64,000 nt of DNA from Pseudomonas chlororaphis subsp. piscium. GTDB lineage: Bacteria > Pseudomonadota > Gammaproteobacteria > Pseudomonadales > Pseudomonadaceae. Under the pieces are notes generated by a model. That model was not told where the DNA came from. It searched no databases and was given only the letters and a program-made list of their open reading frames with translations. Positions 19,477 to 27,505 of this stretch are shown here, piece by piece (position 1 is the stretch's first letter; each line of letters opens with the position of its first letter). Location of the stretch: contig NZ_CP027707.1 in the NCBI RefSeq assembly GCF_003850345.1, positions 4,402,001 through 4,466,000 on the forward strand. The letters are read 5' to 3'. The translations under genes were made by a program, and so were the position numbers.

Positions 19477-20520
19477 CTACAACTGGCCGCCCTCTTCCCG
19501 GTAGGCGCTGGGGCTCAGGCCGGTCCAACGCTTGAACGCCCGGCGAAAACTGCGCACGTCGCTGTAGCCCACCGCCTCGGTGATGCGCTCGATGGACAGC
19601 TGCGGGTTGGCCAGCAGGCTCAGGGTGCGCGCCCGGCGCACCTGCTCCAACAACGCTTCGAAGGTCAGGTCGTGCTCGCTCAGGCGTCGGCGCAGGGTGC
19701 GCCCGCTCATGTTCAGGTCACTGGCGACCTGCTCGATATGGCTGCCCTGGGTCAGGTCGCGGGAGATGGCCCGCTCCACCGCCTGGATCAGGTCCAGCTT
19801 GCGGTGCACCTGGGCGCTTTCCAGTTCCAGCAACTTGAGCGCCTGGCGCAGGGCCACGGCATGGTGGTTGGGCAGGCGCGTGTCCAGCCAGTGGCCGGCG
19901 ATGACCATGCGGTTGTGCAGGCAGCCGAAGTGCACGTCGGGCCCCAGCAGGCGCAGGTACTCGTCCCGATAAACCGGGGCGGAGTGCGTGAACTCGATCC
20001 GCAGCGGCTTGAAGTCGGCGCCGACCAGGGCCCGGCCATAGACCGGCAGGCTGGCGAAGAACTCTTCGACGGCAAAGATCTGCACGTCGCTGTAAGGCAG
20101 CCGGCATTCGGCCTCGACAAAAAACTCGTCACCCTGTTGCTGGATGGTGCAGTTGGCGAGGCCGCCGGTGGTGTGCTGATGGCGCAGGCCGATGTCGAAG
20201 GCATCGCGCAGGGTCTTGCACAGCGACAGCACATGCCCCAGCAGGCCCAGGGTGCCGAGCACGTTCTGATGCCCGACCCACAGGCCCAGGCCCTGCTGCG
20301 GCAAGGCCTTGAGCGCGCGCTGGATCATCGCCACGGCCTGGCGGTAGGAGATGCGTTGTGCGGGGTCCTGCAGGTCGTCGAGGGTAAAGCCCAGGCCCCG
20401 GCACAGGGCGTGCGGGTCGACGCCGTGGCTGCCCGCGACTTCGGCCAGGGTCTGCAACAGGAAGGGTGAAACCAGGGCCAGTTGGTACTGTGGATCGACG
20501 GCTTTCATCTGCATGGGCAT
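19477..20520 (-). CDS. AraC-family regulator (OruR/ArgR-like N-terminal arm)
   Basis: A 347-residue AraC regulator of the class with an Arabinose_bd-like N-terminal domain (residues 20-210) and a C-terminal double helix-turn-helix (HIEQVASDLNMSGRTLRRRLSEHDLTF, then ITEAVGYSDVRSFRRAFKRWTGLSPSAYR). Several starts are close together (20520, 20514, 20508). None has a strong ribosome site, so the exact start is open. It is divergent from the outer-membrane protein gene at 20787, which may be its target. Confidence 0.9.
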   Translation of the reverse strand: MPMQMKAVDPQYQLALVSPFLLQTLAEVAGSHGVDPHALCRGLGFTLDDLQDPAQRISYRQAVAMIQRALKALPQQGLGLWVGHQNVLGTLGLLGHVLSLCKTLRDAFDIGLRHQHTTGGLANCTIQQQGDEFFVEAECRLPYSDVQIFAVEEFFASLPVYGRALVGADFKPLRIEFTHSAPVYRDEYLRLLGPDVHFGCLHNRMVIAGHWLDTRLPNHHAVALRQALKLLELESAQVHRKLDLIQAVERAISRDLTQGSHIEQVASDLNMSGRTLRRRLSEHDLTFEALLEQVRRARTLSLLANPQLSIERITEAVGYSDVRSFRRAFKRWTGLSPSAYREEGGQL

Positions 20521-20786
20521 CGGGTCCCGAGCCGGTTCGGCTGCAATTCTTATTCTGGTTATGCGCCCCGCTCCCAGACACCGCCAGGGCGAGGCGAGCG
20601 CTCGCTCAGCATAGCGTTTTCCGCTCGCGCCCATGGAAGGATGTAACAAGTCATTGCAGGCTGGCCGCGAAAGTCCCCCTCAGTGGCCGCCAATACCCTG
20701 CCTGGCCAGGCGCCGAAGGCTTATTCCTATGGGGCGGCCGGAAACCGGCCAACTGCGCGCCCACTGACAATAATAAGAGCCCGAAC

Positions 20787-21737
20787 ATGAATTCGACCCG
20801 CACCCATCGCCCCCGGCGCCTTGCCGCCAGCCTGGCCTGTATCGCCGCCCTGCCCGCCCTGGCACCGGCCACCGAATCCGGAGTCGACAATATCGGCACC
20901 GGCACCGACGGCTTCTTCATCCTGCCGCTGGACGTCAACGGCCTGCCGGACCACATGTTCGCCTTCAACCTCTATTACAACCACTACGAAGCGCGGAAGC
21001 TGAATATCAGCTCCCTGGGCGGCAAGGTGCCGGACGTGCGGATCGTCTCGGACGCGATCATTCCCCGCCTCGACTACCTGAGCCCGCTGCGGGTGTTCGG
21101 CGGGCGCCTCGGCGGCTACGTGGCGCAGCCTTATCTGCGCCAGCAGGTGGGGGTCTTCGGCCTCAAGGACCAGCGCGAAAGCATGGGCGACACCACCATC
21201 GCGCCGATCATCCTGTGGGACATGGGCAAGAACCTGACCCTGGGCGCCGCCGTGGAAATCACCATTCCCACCGGCAAGTACGACGCGACGCGCCTGGCCA
21301 ATACCAGCAACAACTTCTACACCTACAAGCCGCTGGTTTCGGTGACCTGGCTGCCCACCCCGCGCACTGAACTGTCGATGAAAACCACCTACAGCTTCAA
21401 CGAGGAAAACCACGCCACCGACTACAAGTCCGGGCAGATCTTCCACTTCGACTATTCCGCCAGCTACAAGGTGACCGACAACCTGAGCCTGGGGGTCAAC
21501 GGCTACTACCTGAAGCAGACCACCGACGACAAACAGTACGGCCGCACCGTGCAGTTTCTCGGCGAGGACGTGGACGATGGCGTGCGCGGCCAGGTGTTCG
21601 CCATCGGCCCGGCGCTGTACCTGACCTTCCTCAAGTACGCCAGCGCGGAGATCCGCTGGGCCAAGGAGTTCGACGTGGAGAACCGGCCCGAGGGCGAGAT
21701 GCTGTGGGCCAAGCTGACGATTCCGTTCTCCTTGTAA
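20787..21737 (+). CDS. MetA-pathway-of-phenol-degradation-like / SphA-type outer-membrane protein
   Basis: A 316-residue exported beta-barrel protein. An Arg-rich signal peptide (RPRRLAASLACIAALPALAPA) is followed by a transporter-type barrel of alternating amphipathic strands (GGRLGGYVAQPYLRQQVGVFGL, LTLGAAVEITIPTGKYD, FHFDYSASYKVTDNLSLGVNGYYLKQ). It belongs to the Phenol_MetA_deg family, members of which are thought to move hydrophobic or sphingoid substrates. The C-terminus ends in a hydrophobic strand (LTIPFSL). It is divergent from an AraC gene. The substrate is unknown. Confidence 0.85.
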   Translation: MNSTRTHRPRRLAASLACIAALPALAPATESGVDNIGTGTDGFFILPLDVNGLPDHMFAFNLYYNHYEARKLNISSLGGKVPDVRIVSDAIIPRLDYLSPLRVFGGRLGGYVAQPYLRQQVGVFGLKDQRESMGDTTIAPIILWDMGKNLTLGAAVEITIPTGKYDATRLANTSNNFYTYKPLVSVTWLPTPRTELSMKTTYSFNEENHATDYKSGQIFHFDYSASYKVTDNLSLGVNGYYLKQTTDDKQYGRTVQFLGEDVDDGVRGQVFAIGPALYLTFLKYASAEIRWAKEFDVENRPEGEMLWAKLTIPFSL

Positions 21738-21766
21738 CGTAGGAGCGCCACCCGCTCGCTCCTACG
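21738..21766 (+). terminator. REP-like hairpin directly after the stop codon
   Basis: CGTAGGAGCG (21738-21747) pairs with CGCTCCTACG (21757-21766) across 9 bases. It starts at the base after the TAA. It is a REP half-site that can also act as transcript end. Confidence 0.55.
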
Positions 21767-21780
21767 GATTGCGCGATCTT

Positions 21781-21878
21781 CTTCTGTAGGAGCACAGCTT
21801 GCGTGCGATGAACGATAACGCGGTTTCCCAGACATTCCGCGTCACGGTCATCGCGGGCAAGCCTCGCTCCTACAGAAG
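21781..21878. repeat. Inverted pair of REP elements
   Basis: A first REP unit (21781-21810, slightly diverged) and an inverted near-consensus unit (about 21849-21878) flank about 40 bp. A further decayed unit lies at 21891-21936. This fills the tail-to-tail gap between the barrel protein and the PLP enzyme. Confidence 0.8.
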
Positions 21879-21958
21879 AACGTGTGAGCCTCTGTAGGAG
21901 CTAGCGGGCGGCGATCCGACTTGCCCGCGATGAGGCCCTCAGCCCCGCCGCAAAGAAC

Positions 21959-23236
21959 CTAGCTGTAGACCGGCCAGCTCTCGACGATCCGCCCGCCGCG
22001 CACCGCCAGCAGGTCACCGAATTGCAGCAGCACCGCTTCGCTCTGCATCGGCCGCAGGAACACCTGGTCGTCCGGCCCCAGGCCCACGGCGGGCGAGCCG
22101 TTGACCATCTCCTGGTTGGAACTGCGGCCGAACAAGCCGTTGCTTTGCAGCCCCGAGGGCGACTCGAACTCGGCCAGCCAGTTGCCGCCGTAGATGAAGA
22201 ATGTCTCGCGCTGGTTCGGGTCCCACCAGGCGAACAGCTTCGACTTGTCGTCCAGCGCCGGGATGCGCACCGGGCCGGTGCTTTTCAGCACCGGCGTGGC
22301 GATGTAGGCCGCCGGCCGATGTTCGCTGAGGGACGGCAGGTCGTAGTGGGTCGGCTTGAGCATCGCCGTGCCCACCGACACTTCGCTGCTCAACTGTTCC
22401 TGCTCATGCATGCGGTAGCTGGGGCTGCCGGCGGTGTTCAGGGTCAGCCCCGGCTGCCAGAGCGCCGGATGGCGTTGCCGGGTGAAGTCCACAGCGCTCT
22501 GGTAGCGCTGCATGACCTTGGCGAACAGCGCTTCGGGCGAGCCGAGAATACCCGGCACGCCCATGCCGACAAAGGGGTCGTAGCCCATGAAACCGGCGAA
22601 CTCCAGGTGCTGGGGGTTGGTGGCGATCAGGGTCAGCAGCGGCCCCAGTTCGAGGCTGTCCTTCACCCCGCCGCGGTGCAGGCCGACGTCCAGCTCGATA
22701 TTGATCCGCAGCCGGGTGCCCAGGCCACGGGCCAGGGCCAGGTATTGCTGCAGGTGTTCCGGGGTGTCGATCAGCCACTGCAACTGCCGGGCCGGGTCAA
22801 ACGGGCCTTTGTGGCCCTGGTAGAACAGCTCGGCGGAACGCACCGGCAGCGGCTTGCCCAGCAGGATGTCGGCCTCGGGAAAACGCTGGGCGTCGTGATT
22901 GAGGAACGGCTGGTGGAACGACATCAGGCGCTGGGTGCCGGCGCGTTGGCCGATGTAAGCCAGTAGCTCCGGCGATGGCAGGGACTTCTCCACCAGCCGC
23001 AGCTGCTTGCCGCCGCGCTTGACCGACTGCAGCACCACGTCGATGTTGTGGTCCAGGCGATCGAGGTCGATCAACATTACCGGGCGCATCGGGCCGTGGG
23101 CCTTGAGCTCCTGGTTCAGCGTGCGGAAATAGTCACTGTAGGGCCCGCCCCGGTCGGCGGGCCGCAGCCAGGCGCCCACGCCCGCCAACAAGGCGCCGAC
23201 ACCCGCGGTACCGAGCAGGAAGTTGCGTCGATTCAT
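21959..23236 (-). CDS. Tat-exported DSD1-family / alanine-racemase-like PLP enzyme
   Basis: A 425-residue PLP enzyme with a twin-arginine signal (MNRRNFLLG followed by a hydrophobic stretch). The fold-type III barrel start is recognisable (PVMLIDLDRLDHNI), and K84 (LRLVEKSLPSPEL) is the probable PLP Schiff-base lysine. RINIELDVGLHRGG matches the barrel strand seen in D-threonine aldolase / D-serine dehydratase-like enzymes. Export of a PLP enzyme by Tat suggests it folds with cofactor in the cytoplasm. It is the last gene of an exported redox operon; the gap to the FAD oxidase gene is 15 bases. The substrate is unknown, perhaps a D-amino acid. Confidence 0.85.
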   Translation of the reverse strand: MNRRNFLLGTAGVGALLAGVGAWLRPADRGGPYSDYFRTLNQELKAHGPMRPVMLIDLDRLDHNIDVVLQSVKRGGKQLRLVEKSLPSPELLAYIGQRAGTQRLMSFHQPFLNHDAQRFPEADILLGKPLPVRSAELFYQGHKGPFDPARQLQWLIDTPEHLQQYLALARGLGTRLRINIELDVGLHRGGVKDSLELGPLLTLIATNPQHLEFAGFMGYDPFVGMGVPGILGSPEALFAKVMQRYQSAVDFTRQRHPALWQPGLTLNTAGSPSYRMHEQEQLSSEVSVGTAMLKPTHYDLPSLSEHRPAAYIATPVLKSTGPVRIPALDDKSKLFAWWDPNQRETFFIYGGNWLAEFESPSGLQSNGLFGRSSNQEMVNGSPAVGLGPDDQVFLRPMQSEAVLLQFGDLLAVRGGRIVESWPVYS

Positions 23237-23251
23237 CCTTTTTATCTCCCT

Positions 23252-24646
23252 TCAGACCACGCCCAGGATGGACGACAGGTGTGCATTGAGGAACTTGCCG
23301 CCGGGGTCCAGCGCCTCGCGCACCCGGGTGAACTCGCGCCAGCGCGGGTACAGCGCCTGCAACTGCCGGGCGTTGAGGCTGTGCAACTTGCCCCAGTGCG
23401 GGCGGGCGGCGTACTTCCAGAAAATCGGTTCGACGGCGGCGAAGAAGTTGTGGTGGTCCATGCCGTAGTGCTGGTGCACCGAGATCGAACAGCTGTCGCG
23501 GCCCTCGAACATGCTCAGGGGAATGTCGTCGGCCTGGACGTAGCGGTACTCGATGGGAAACCAGGTGCGCAGGTCCTTGTCGCGGATCAGCTTGAGGATT
23601 TCCCGCAGGCACGCCGGGCCGTGCTCGGCCGGCACCGAGTACTCCATTTCGTTGAAGCGCACGTTGCGCACATTGGCGTAGACCTCGTAGGAGTCGCCGA
23701 CCCGGTCGTCGAAACTGGCGAAATGCCGCAGGCTGTTGAGCAGGGTGCGGCGGGTTTCGGGAAAGTCGCTAAGGTACTTGTCGAGGTTTTCGATCAGGCT
23801 GACGAATTCGTTGCCGCCCTCTTCCGCCGGGTCCACCGGCGGGGTCGCTGGGTCTTCGGTTTCATTCAGGGCAATCGACAGCGCGTAGTCGGAATGGGTG
23901 ACCACCAGCATTTCCCAGTGCTGGTTGTCGCGGGTGTTTTTCGCCAGGTCCTCGAGCAGCTCTTCGGTCTTGGCAATCCACTGTTTTTCCCGCAGGCGAT
24001 AGGCCGGGCGATTCTGCAGACGCACCCGGGCGGCCACGCCCAGGGCACCGAGGGACACCCGTGCGGCGCTGAAGACCTCGGCATGGCGGCTGCTGTCGCA
24101 GTCCAGCACCTCGCCGCTGGCGGTCACCAGTTGCAGGCCGCAGACCTGGGCCGAATAGGACTTGAAGCCGACGCCGGTGCCGTGGGTCGAGGTGGCGATG
24201 GCCCCGGCCAGGGTCTGGTAGTCGATGTCGGCCATGTTCGGCAGGGCCTGGCCGATCGCCTTGAGCGGCGCGCCCATGCGCGACATCGGCGTGCCCGCGG
24301 CGAACTCGGCCTGCAAGGTCGCGGCATCGTGGCTGAGCAGGCCGCTGAAGAAACTCAGCGACAGCAGCGTGCCGTCGGTGGGCACCAGGGCGCTGAAGGA
24401 GTGCCCCGAGCCCACCGGGCGGATCTTGCCCGGGGTCTGGCGAATCACCTGCACCAGCTCGTCGAGGTCCTTGGGCGCCAGCCGCGCCAGGGGCAGGCAG
24501 CTTTGCGCGCCGGACCAGTTGCGCCAGGGAATCAGCCGTGGCGCCCGCGCCAGCTCGGCCAGCAGCGGGTTGCTGGCCAGGGCGCTGAACGCTCCGGCTA
24601 CCCCTGCGCGTTGCAGCAACTGACGTCGTGTGAGGTGCATGGTCAT
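23252..24646 (-). CDS. Tat-exported FAD-linked oxidase (D-arabinono-1,4-lactone oxidase family)
   Basis: A 464-residue VAO-type flavoprotein. A twin-arginine signal (LTRRQLLQRAGVAG) opens the protein. The FAD-binding PCMH domain (about 40-210) includes RPVGSGHSFSALVPTDG and the STHGTGVGF loop. The C-terminal ALO domain has the conserved HWGKLH and DPGGKFLN segments. Family members oxidise aldonolactones or polyols. Preceded by a c-type cytochrome gene and followed by a PLP enzyme gene, it probably passes electrons to that cytochrome. Start ATG 24646 was chosen for GGGA about eight bases upstream; ATG 24640 is also possible. Confidence 0.9.
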   Translation of the reverse strand: MTMHLTRRQLLQRAGVAGAFSALASNPLLAELARAPRLIPWRNWSGAQSCLPLARLAPKDLDELVQVIRQTPGKIRPVGSGHSFSALVPTDGTLLSLSFFSGLLSHDAATLQAEFAAGTPMSRMGAPLKAIGQALPNMADIDYQTLAGAIATSTHGTGVGFKSYSAQVCGLQLVTASGEVLDCDSSRHAEVFSAARVSLGALGVAARVRLQNRPAYRLREKQWIAKTEELLEDLAKNTRDNQHWEMLVVTHSDYALSIALNETEDPATPPVDPAEEGGNEFVSLIENLDKYLSDFPETRRTLLNSLRHFASFDDRVGDSYEVYANVRNVRFNEMEYSVPAEHGPACLREILKLIRDKDLRTWFPIEYRYVQADDIPLSMFEGRDSCSISVHQHYGMDHHNFFAAVEPIFWKYAARPHWGKLHSLNARQLQALYPRWREFTRVREALDPGGKFLNAHLSSILGVV

Positions 24647-24666
24647 GCCTGTGTCCCTGTGCCGGG

Positions 24667-25068
24667 TTATTGGAGGTCTTGTGCGGACATGAAGCGGATC
24701 AGGGCGAGGAACTGCTCCTCGGAACACTGCATGCACAGGCCCATCGGCGGCATGCCGTTATAGCCATTGATGCTGTGGTCCAGCAGGGTGTCGGCGCCCT
24801 GGGCGATGCGCGGCCGCCAGGCCTGGACATCGCCGGTCAGCGGCGCGCCGGACGCCGGGTTGGCGTGGCAGAGCTTGCAGCTGCTGTCGTAGATCCGCGC
24901 CAGCGTCGAATCGTCGGGCAACTGTTGCACCGCGGCCGTAGAGGGCGGCGCGGGCTTGTCGCCGCAGGCGACCAGCAGCCCGCCCAGCGCCAGGCACAGC
25001 GCCACGCGCCCCAGGCGATACAGCCTGGCGATGGATAAAAACCGCAGCGAGGCAGTCGGTGCCGGCAT
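24667..25068 (-). CDS. Lipid-anchored cytochrome c5-like protein
   Basis: A 133-residue c-type cytochrome lipoprotein. The lipobox LVAC gives Cys35. The heme motif CKLCH is at residues 64-68. The Met ligand is likely in YNGMPPMG, and an extra CxxC (LCMQC) follows, as in cytochrome c5. The start ATG 25068 has GAGAGGAAC just upstream. It is the first gene of the operon and the gap to the FAD oxidase gene is 20 bases. It is likely the electron acceptor for the oxidase. Confidence 0.9.
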   Translation of the reverse strand: MPAPTASLRFLSIARLYRLGRVALCLALGGLLVACGDKPAPPSTAAVQQLPDDSTLARIYDSSCKLCHANPASGAPLTGDVQAWRPRIAQGADTLLDHSINGYNGMPPMGLCMQCSEEQFLALIRFMSAQDLQ

Positions 25069-25399
25069 GGTGTTCCTCTCGGGTGACGGTCGGGATCGAC
25101 CCAGAGCCAACACTAAGGCAGGCGCCGCCAGGACCTGAGGGCATTGCGGGCCAGCGAGGGGGGCATCTGCGGCCAGGCCGGTGCAGACGCCTGCCCACGA
25201 TGAGGACGCCGCGGTCTACCGATGGACCGCGTTATCGTTCATCGCGCGCAAGCTGCGCTCCTACAGGATTGCGGGGCTTCTGTAGGAGCGAGGCTTGCCC
25301 GCGAAAAACCGTTAACGATAACGCGGTGTCCTGGGGACCATCGCTACGCGGGCAATCAAGCGGCAGCCGGCCGCTTCTACTGAAGAACAACAGCCGCGG
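25069..25399. other. Gap between cytochrome operon and tonB, holding REP elements
   Basis: 331 bases without a gene. The right-hand part has the REP units listed separately. The part next to the cytochrome (25069-25200) presumably holds its promoter, but I see no convincing -35/-10 or operator. Confidence 0.6.
25239..25305. repeat. Two REP elements in opposite orientation
   Basis: 25239-25266 is a reverse-orientation REP core (CTGCGCTCCTACAGG end). 25277-25305 is a consensus forward REP (TGTAGGAGCGAGGCTTGCCC core). They sit downstream of the phytate operon's last gene. Confidence 0.8.
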
Positions 25400-26242
25400 C
25401 TATTTGATGCGGTAGTGGAAGGTATTGCGCACCGCGGGCACCGACACCGCCTGGCCGTCGACGATGCGCGGCTGGTAGCGGAAGGTGTTGGCCGCCGCCA
25501 GCGAGGGGCGGATGAACAGCGGGTGGCAGCCGTCGAGCACCTTGGGGTTCTCCACCTTGCCTTGCGGGTTGACGCTGTATTCCACGGTGCAGTCGCCTTC
25601 GATGTTCTTGTCCAGGGCCCGTTGCGGGTAGTCCGGGGCCTCCTTGCTCAGGGGCAGGTACTGGCGGCTGTCGGCCGCGGCCTGGGCGGCTTGCTGCCGG
25701 GCGCGCTCGGCGGCCAGGCGGGCCTGTTCGGTGCGCTGCGCCTGTTGCTGTTGCGCCTGCTCCTGGGCCAGGCGCTGTTGCTCGGCTTCGCGGTTGCGCC
25801 TTTCGTTTTCCTGGCGCTCGTGCTGCTGGCGTTGCTGCTCGGCCAGCTGTTCGCGTTTCTTGTCTTCGACCCGTTTGCGCGCCAGGGCCGCCTGCTCGAG
25901 TTTCTGCGCCTGGAGCCGCGGATCGACAGCAGGCTTGGCCGGCTCGACCGAGGCCGCGACCACCGGTTCCGGCGGCGCGAGCGTGGGCATGGGGGTGGCT
26001 TCAGGCTCGACCAAAGCTGGCGCTGTCGGCGGCAACATCACCAACTGGGTACGCAACACCGCCGGCTGTTCGGCGGCCGGCGGCTCCACCGACCAGCCCG
26101 CCACCAGCAGCGCCAGCACCCCGGCGTGCAGCGCCACCGCCAGGGTCGCGGCCAGCGCATGGGGGCGCCAGTGTTCGCGCAAGGGTCGCAGGGAAAAATC
26201 GTCGAGGGTCTGCTGTGGACTGTGCATGATCATCGCCGTCAT
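25400..26242 (-). CDS. tonB: TonB energy transducer of the phytate operon
   Basis: A 280-residue TonB. It has a short cytoplasmic N-terminus, one transmembrane helix (about residues 28-50, HALAATLAVALHAGVLALLVAGW), a Pro-rich stretch, then an unusually Gln/Ala/Arg-rich predicted coiled coil (about 115-195, full of QQ and ER repeats) instead of the usual Pro-Lys linker, and a C-terminal TonB domain (YPQRALDKNIEGDCTVEYSVNPQGKV). Linkers of this type are also seen in TolA. Its ATG overlaps the exbD stop (ATGA). As the fifth gene of the operon it probably energises the linked receptor. Confidence 0.9.
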   Translation of the reverse strand: MTAMIMHSPQQTLDDFSLRPLREHWRPHALAATLAVALHAGVLALLVAGWSVEPPAAEQPAVLRTQLVMLPPTAPALVEPEATPMPTLAPPEPVVAASVEPAKPAVDPRLQAQKLEQAALARKRVEDKKREQLAEQQRQQHERQENERRNREAEQQRLAQEQAQQQQAQRTEQARLAAERARQQAAQAAADSRQYLPLSKEAPDYPQRALDKNIEGDCTVEYSVNPQGKVENPKVLDGCHPLFIRPSLAAANTFRYQPRIVDGQAVSVPAVRNTFHYRIK

Positions 26243-26685
26243 TGCGGGGCCTCGGTCACCAGCCCCAGGTTGCTCACCCCGCCCTGCTGCAACGCCGCCA
26301 TGGCCGCCACCACCAGGCCGTAGCCGGCGTCATTGTCGGCGCGAATGTAGACCTGGGTATCGCTTCGCGCAGCGACTATTTGCGCCACCTTGGCGCGCAT
26401 CTCGTCGAGGTCCACCGCGCTGTCGGTCTGCTGCCGTGCATCCAGTTCACCACCAAGGTTCCAGTAGTAGCCGCCCTCGGCCTTCACCGACAGGGTCAGG
26501 ATCTGCTGCCGGGTGTCAGTGGCCAGGGCCTCGCTGGCGACCTTGGGCAGCTCGATCTTCACCCCCTGGGTGAGCATCGGCGCGGTGACCATGAAGATCA
26601 CCAGCAGCACCAGCATCACGTCGATGTAGGGCACCACGTTCATTTCGGCCTTGGGCCCATGCTTGCGTTGCGGCCTGACTAGCAT
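26239..26685 (-). CDS. exbD: ExbD/TolR family biopolymer transport protein
   Basis: A 148-residue ExbD. One N-terminal transmembrane helix follows NVVPYIDVMLVLLVIFMV, which includes the conserved membrane Asp used for proton flow. A periplasmic domain follows. The start ATG 26685 has GGAG seven bases upstream. The TGA overlaps tonB. It forms the proton-driven motor with ExbB. Confidence 0.92.
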   Translation of the reverse strand: MLVRPQRKHGPKAEMNVVPYIDVMLVLLVIFMVTAPMLTQGVKIELPKVASEALATDTRQQILTLSVKAEGGYYWNLGGELDARQQTDSAVDLDEMRAKVAQIVAARSDTQVYIRADNDAGYGLVVAAMAALQQGGVSNLGLVTEAPQ

Positions 26686-26698
26686 CTGCACTCTCCTC

Positions 26699-27409
26699 TC
26701 AGGCCGCGACGGCCAGGTTCGACGACGCGCCATGCAGCTGGCGATGCAGACGCGCCTGCAGCTCGTTGCCGAAGGCGTAGTAGCGGGTCAGCAGGGTCTG
26801 GCCACGGGCGGCGAAACGGTTGTAGGCGATCACCGCGGGGATCGCCGCGAACAGGCCGATGGCGGTGGCGATCAGCGCTTCGGCGATGCCCGGGGCCACG
26901 GTGGACAGGGTCGCCTGCTGCACCTGGGACAGGCCGAGGAAGGAATTCATGATCCCCCACACGGTGCCGAACAGGCCGATATAGGGGCTGACCGAACCGA
27001 CCGTGGCCAGGAACTGCAAGCCTTTTTCCAGGCGGATTTCCTGCTCGCTGATGGCCACGTACAACGAACGTTCCACCCCTTCGAGCACCACTTCGGCCGG
27101 GTTGCCGCCTTGCTGGCGGAGCTGGCTGTAGGCCTGGAAACCGGCCTGGAAGATCGGCTCGACACCGCCCTCGCCGTCCGCCTGTTGCAGGCTTTCACGG
27201 TACAGCGGGGTGAGTTCGGCGCTGCCGCGAAAGCGCTGGACGAAAGCGTCGAACTGGCGTTCGGTGCGCTTGAGCACGCTGCCGCGCTGGATGATCAGGT
27301 ACCAGCTGAGCAACGACGCCAGCAACAGGGTGAGCATGACCGCCTTGACCAACAGGCTGGCATCGCTGATCAGCCCCCAGATGGTCATGTGTTCCAGTGT
27401 CGCCTGCAT
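26699..27409 (-). CDS. exbB: ExbB/TolQ family proton channel protein
   Basis: A 236-residue MotA/TolQ/ExbB protein with three transmembrane segments (about 12-38, 130-155, 170-195). The conserved family stretches LATVGSVSPYIGLFGTVWGIM and APGIAEALIATAIGLFAAIPAVIAYN are present. The start ATG 27409 has GGAG nearby. 13 bases separate it from exbD. Dedicated to the operon's receptor by position. Confidence 0.93.
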   Translation of the reverse strand: MQATLEHMTIWGLISDASLLVKAVMLTLLLASLLSWYLIIQRGSVLKRTERQFDAFVQRFRGSAELTPLYRESLQQADGEGGVEPIFQAGFQAYSQLRQQGGNPAEVVLEGVERSLYVAISEQEIRLEKGLQFLATVGSVSPYIGLFGTVWGIMNSFLGLSQVQQATLSTVAPGIAEALIATAIGLFAAIPAVIAYNRFAARGQTLLTRYYAFGNELQARLHRQLHGASSNLAVAA

Positions 27410-27505
27410 GGTGAAACTCCTTTGCCTGTGCGCCTCGGGCCGTCGCTGCACGACGGCCCCGGGCTATTCGATGGGATACAGATGAAGCGTTGATGACGGC
27501 GGCAT

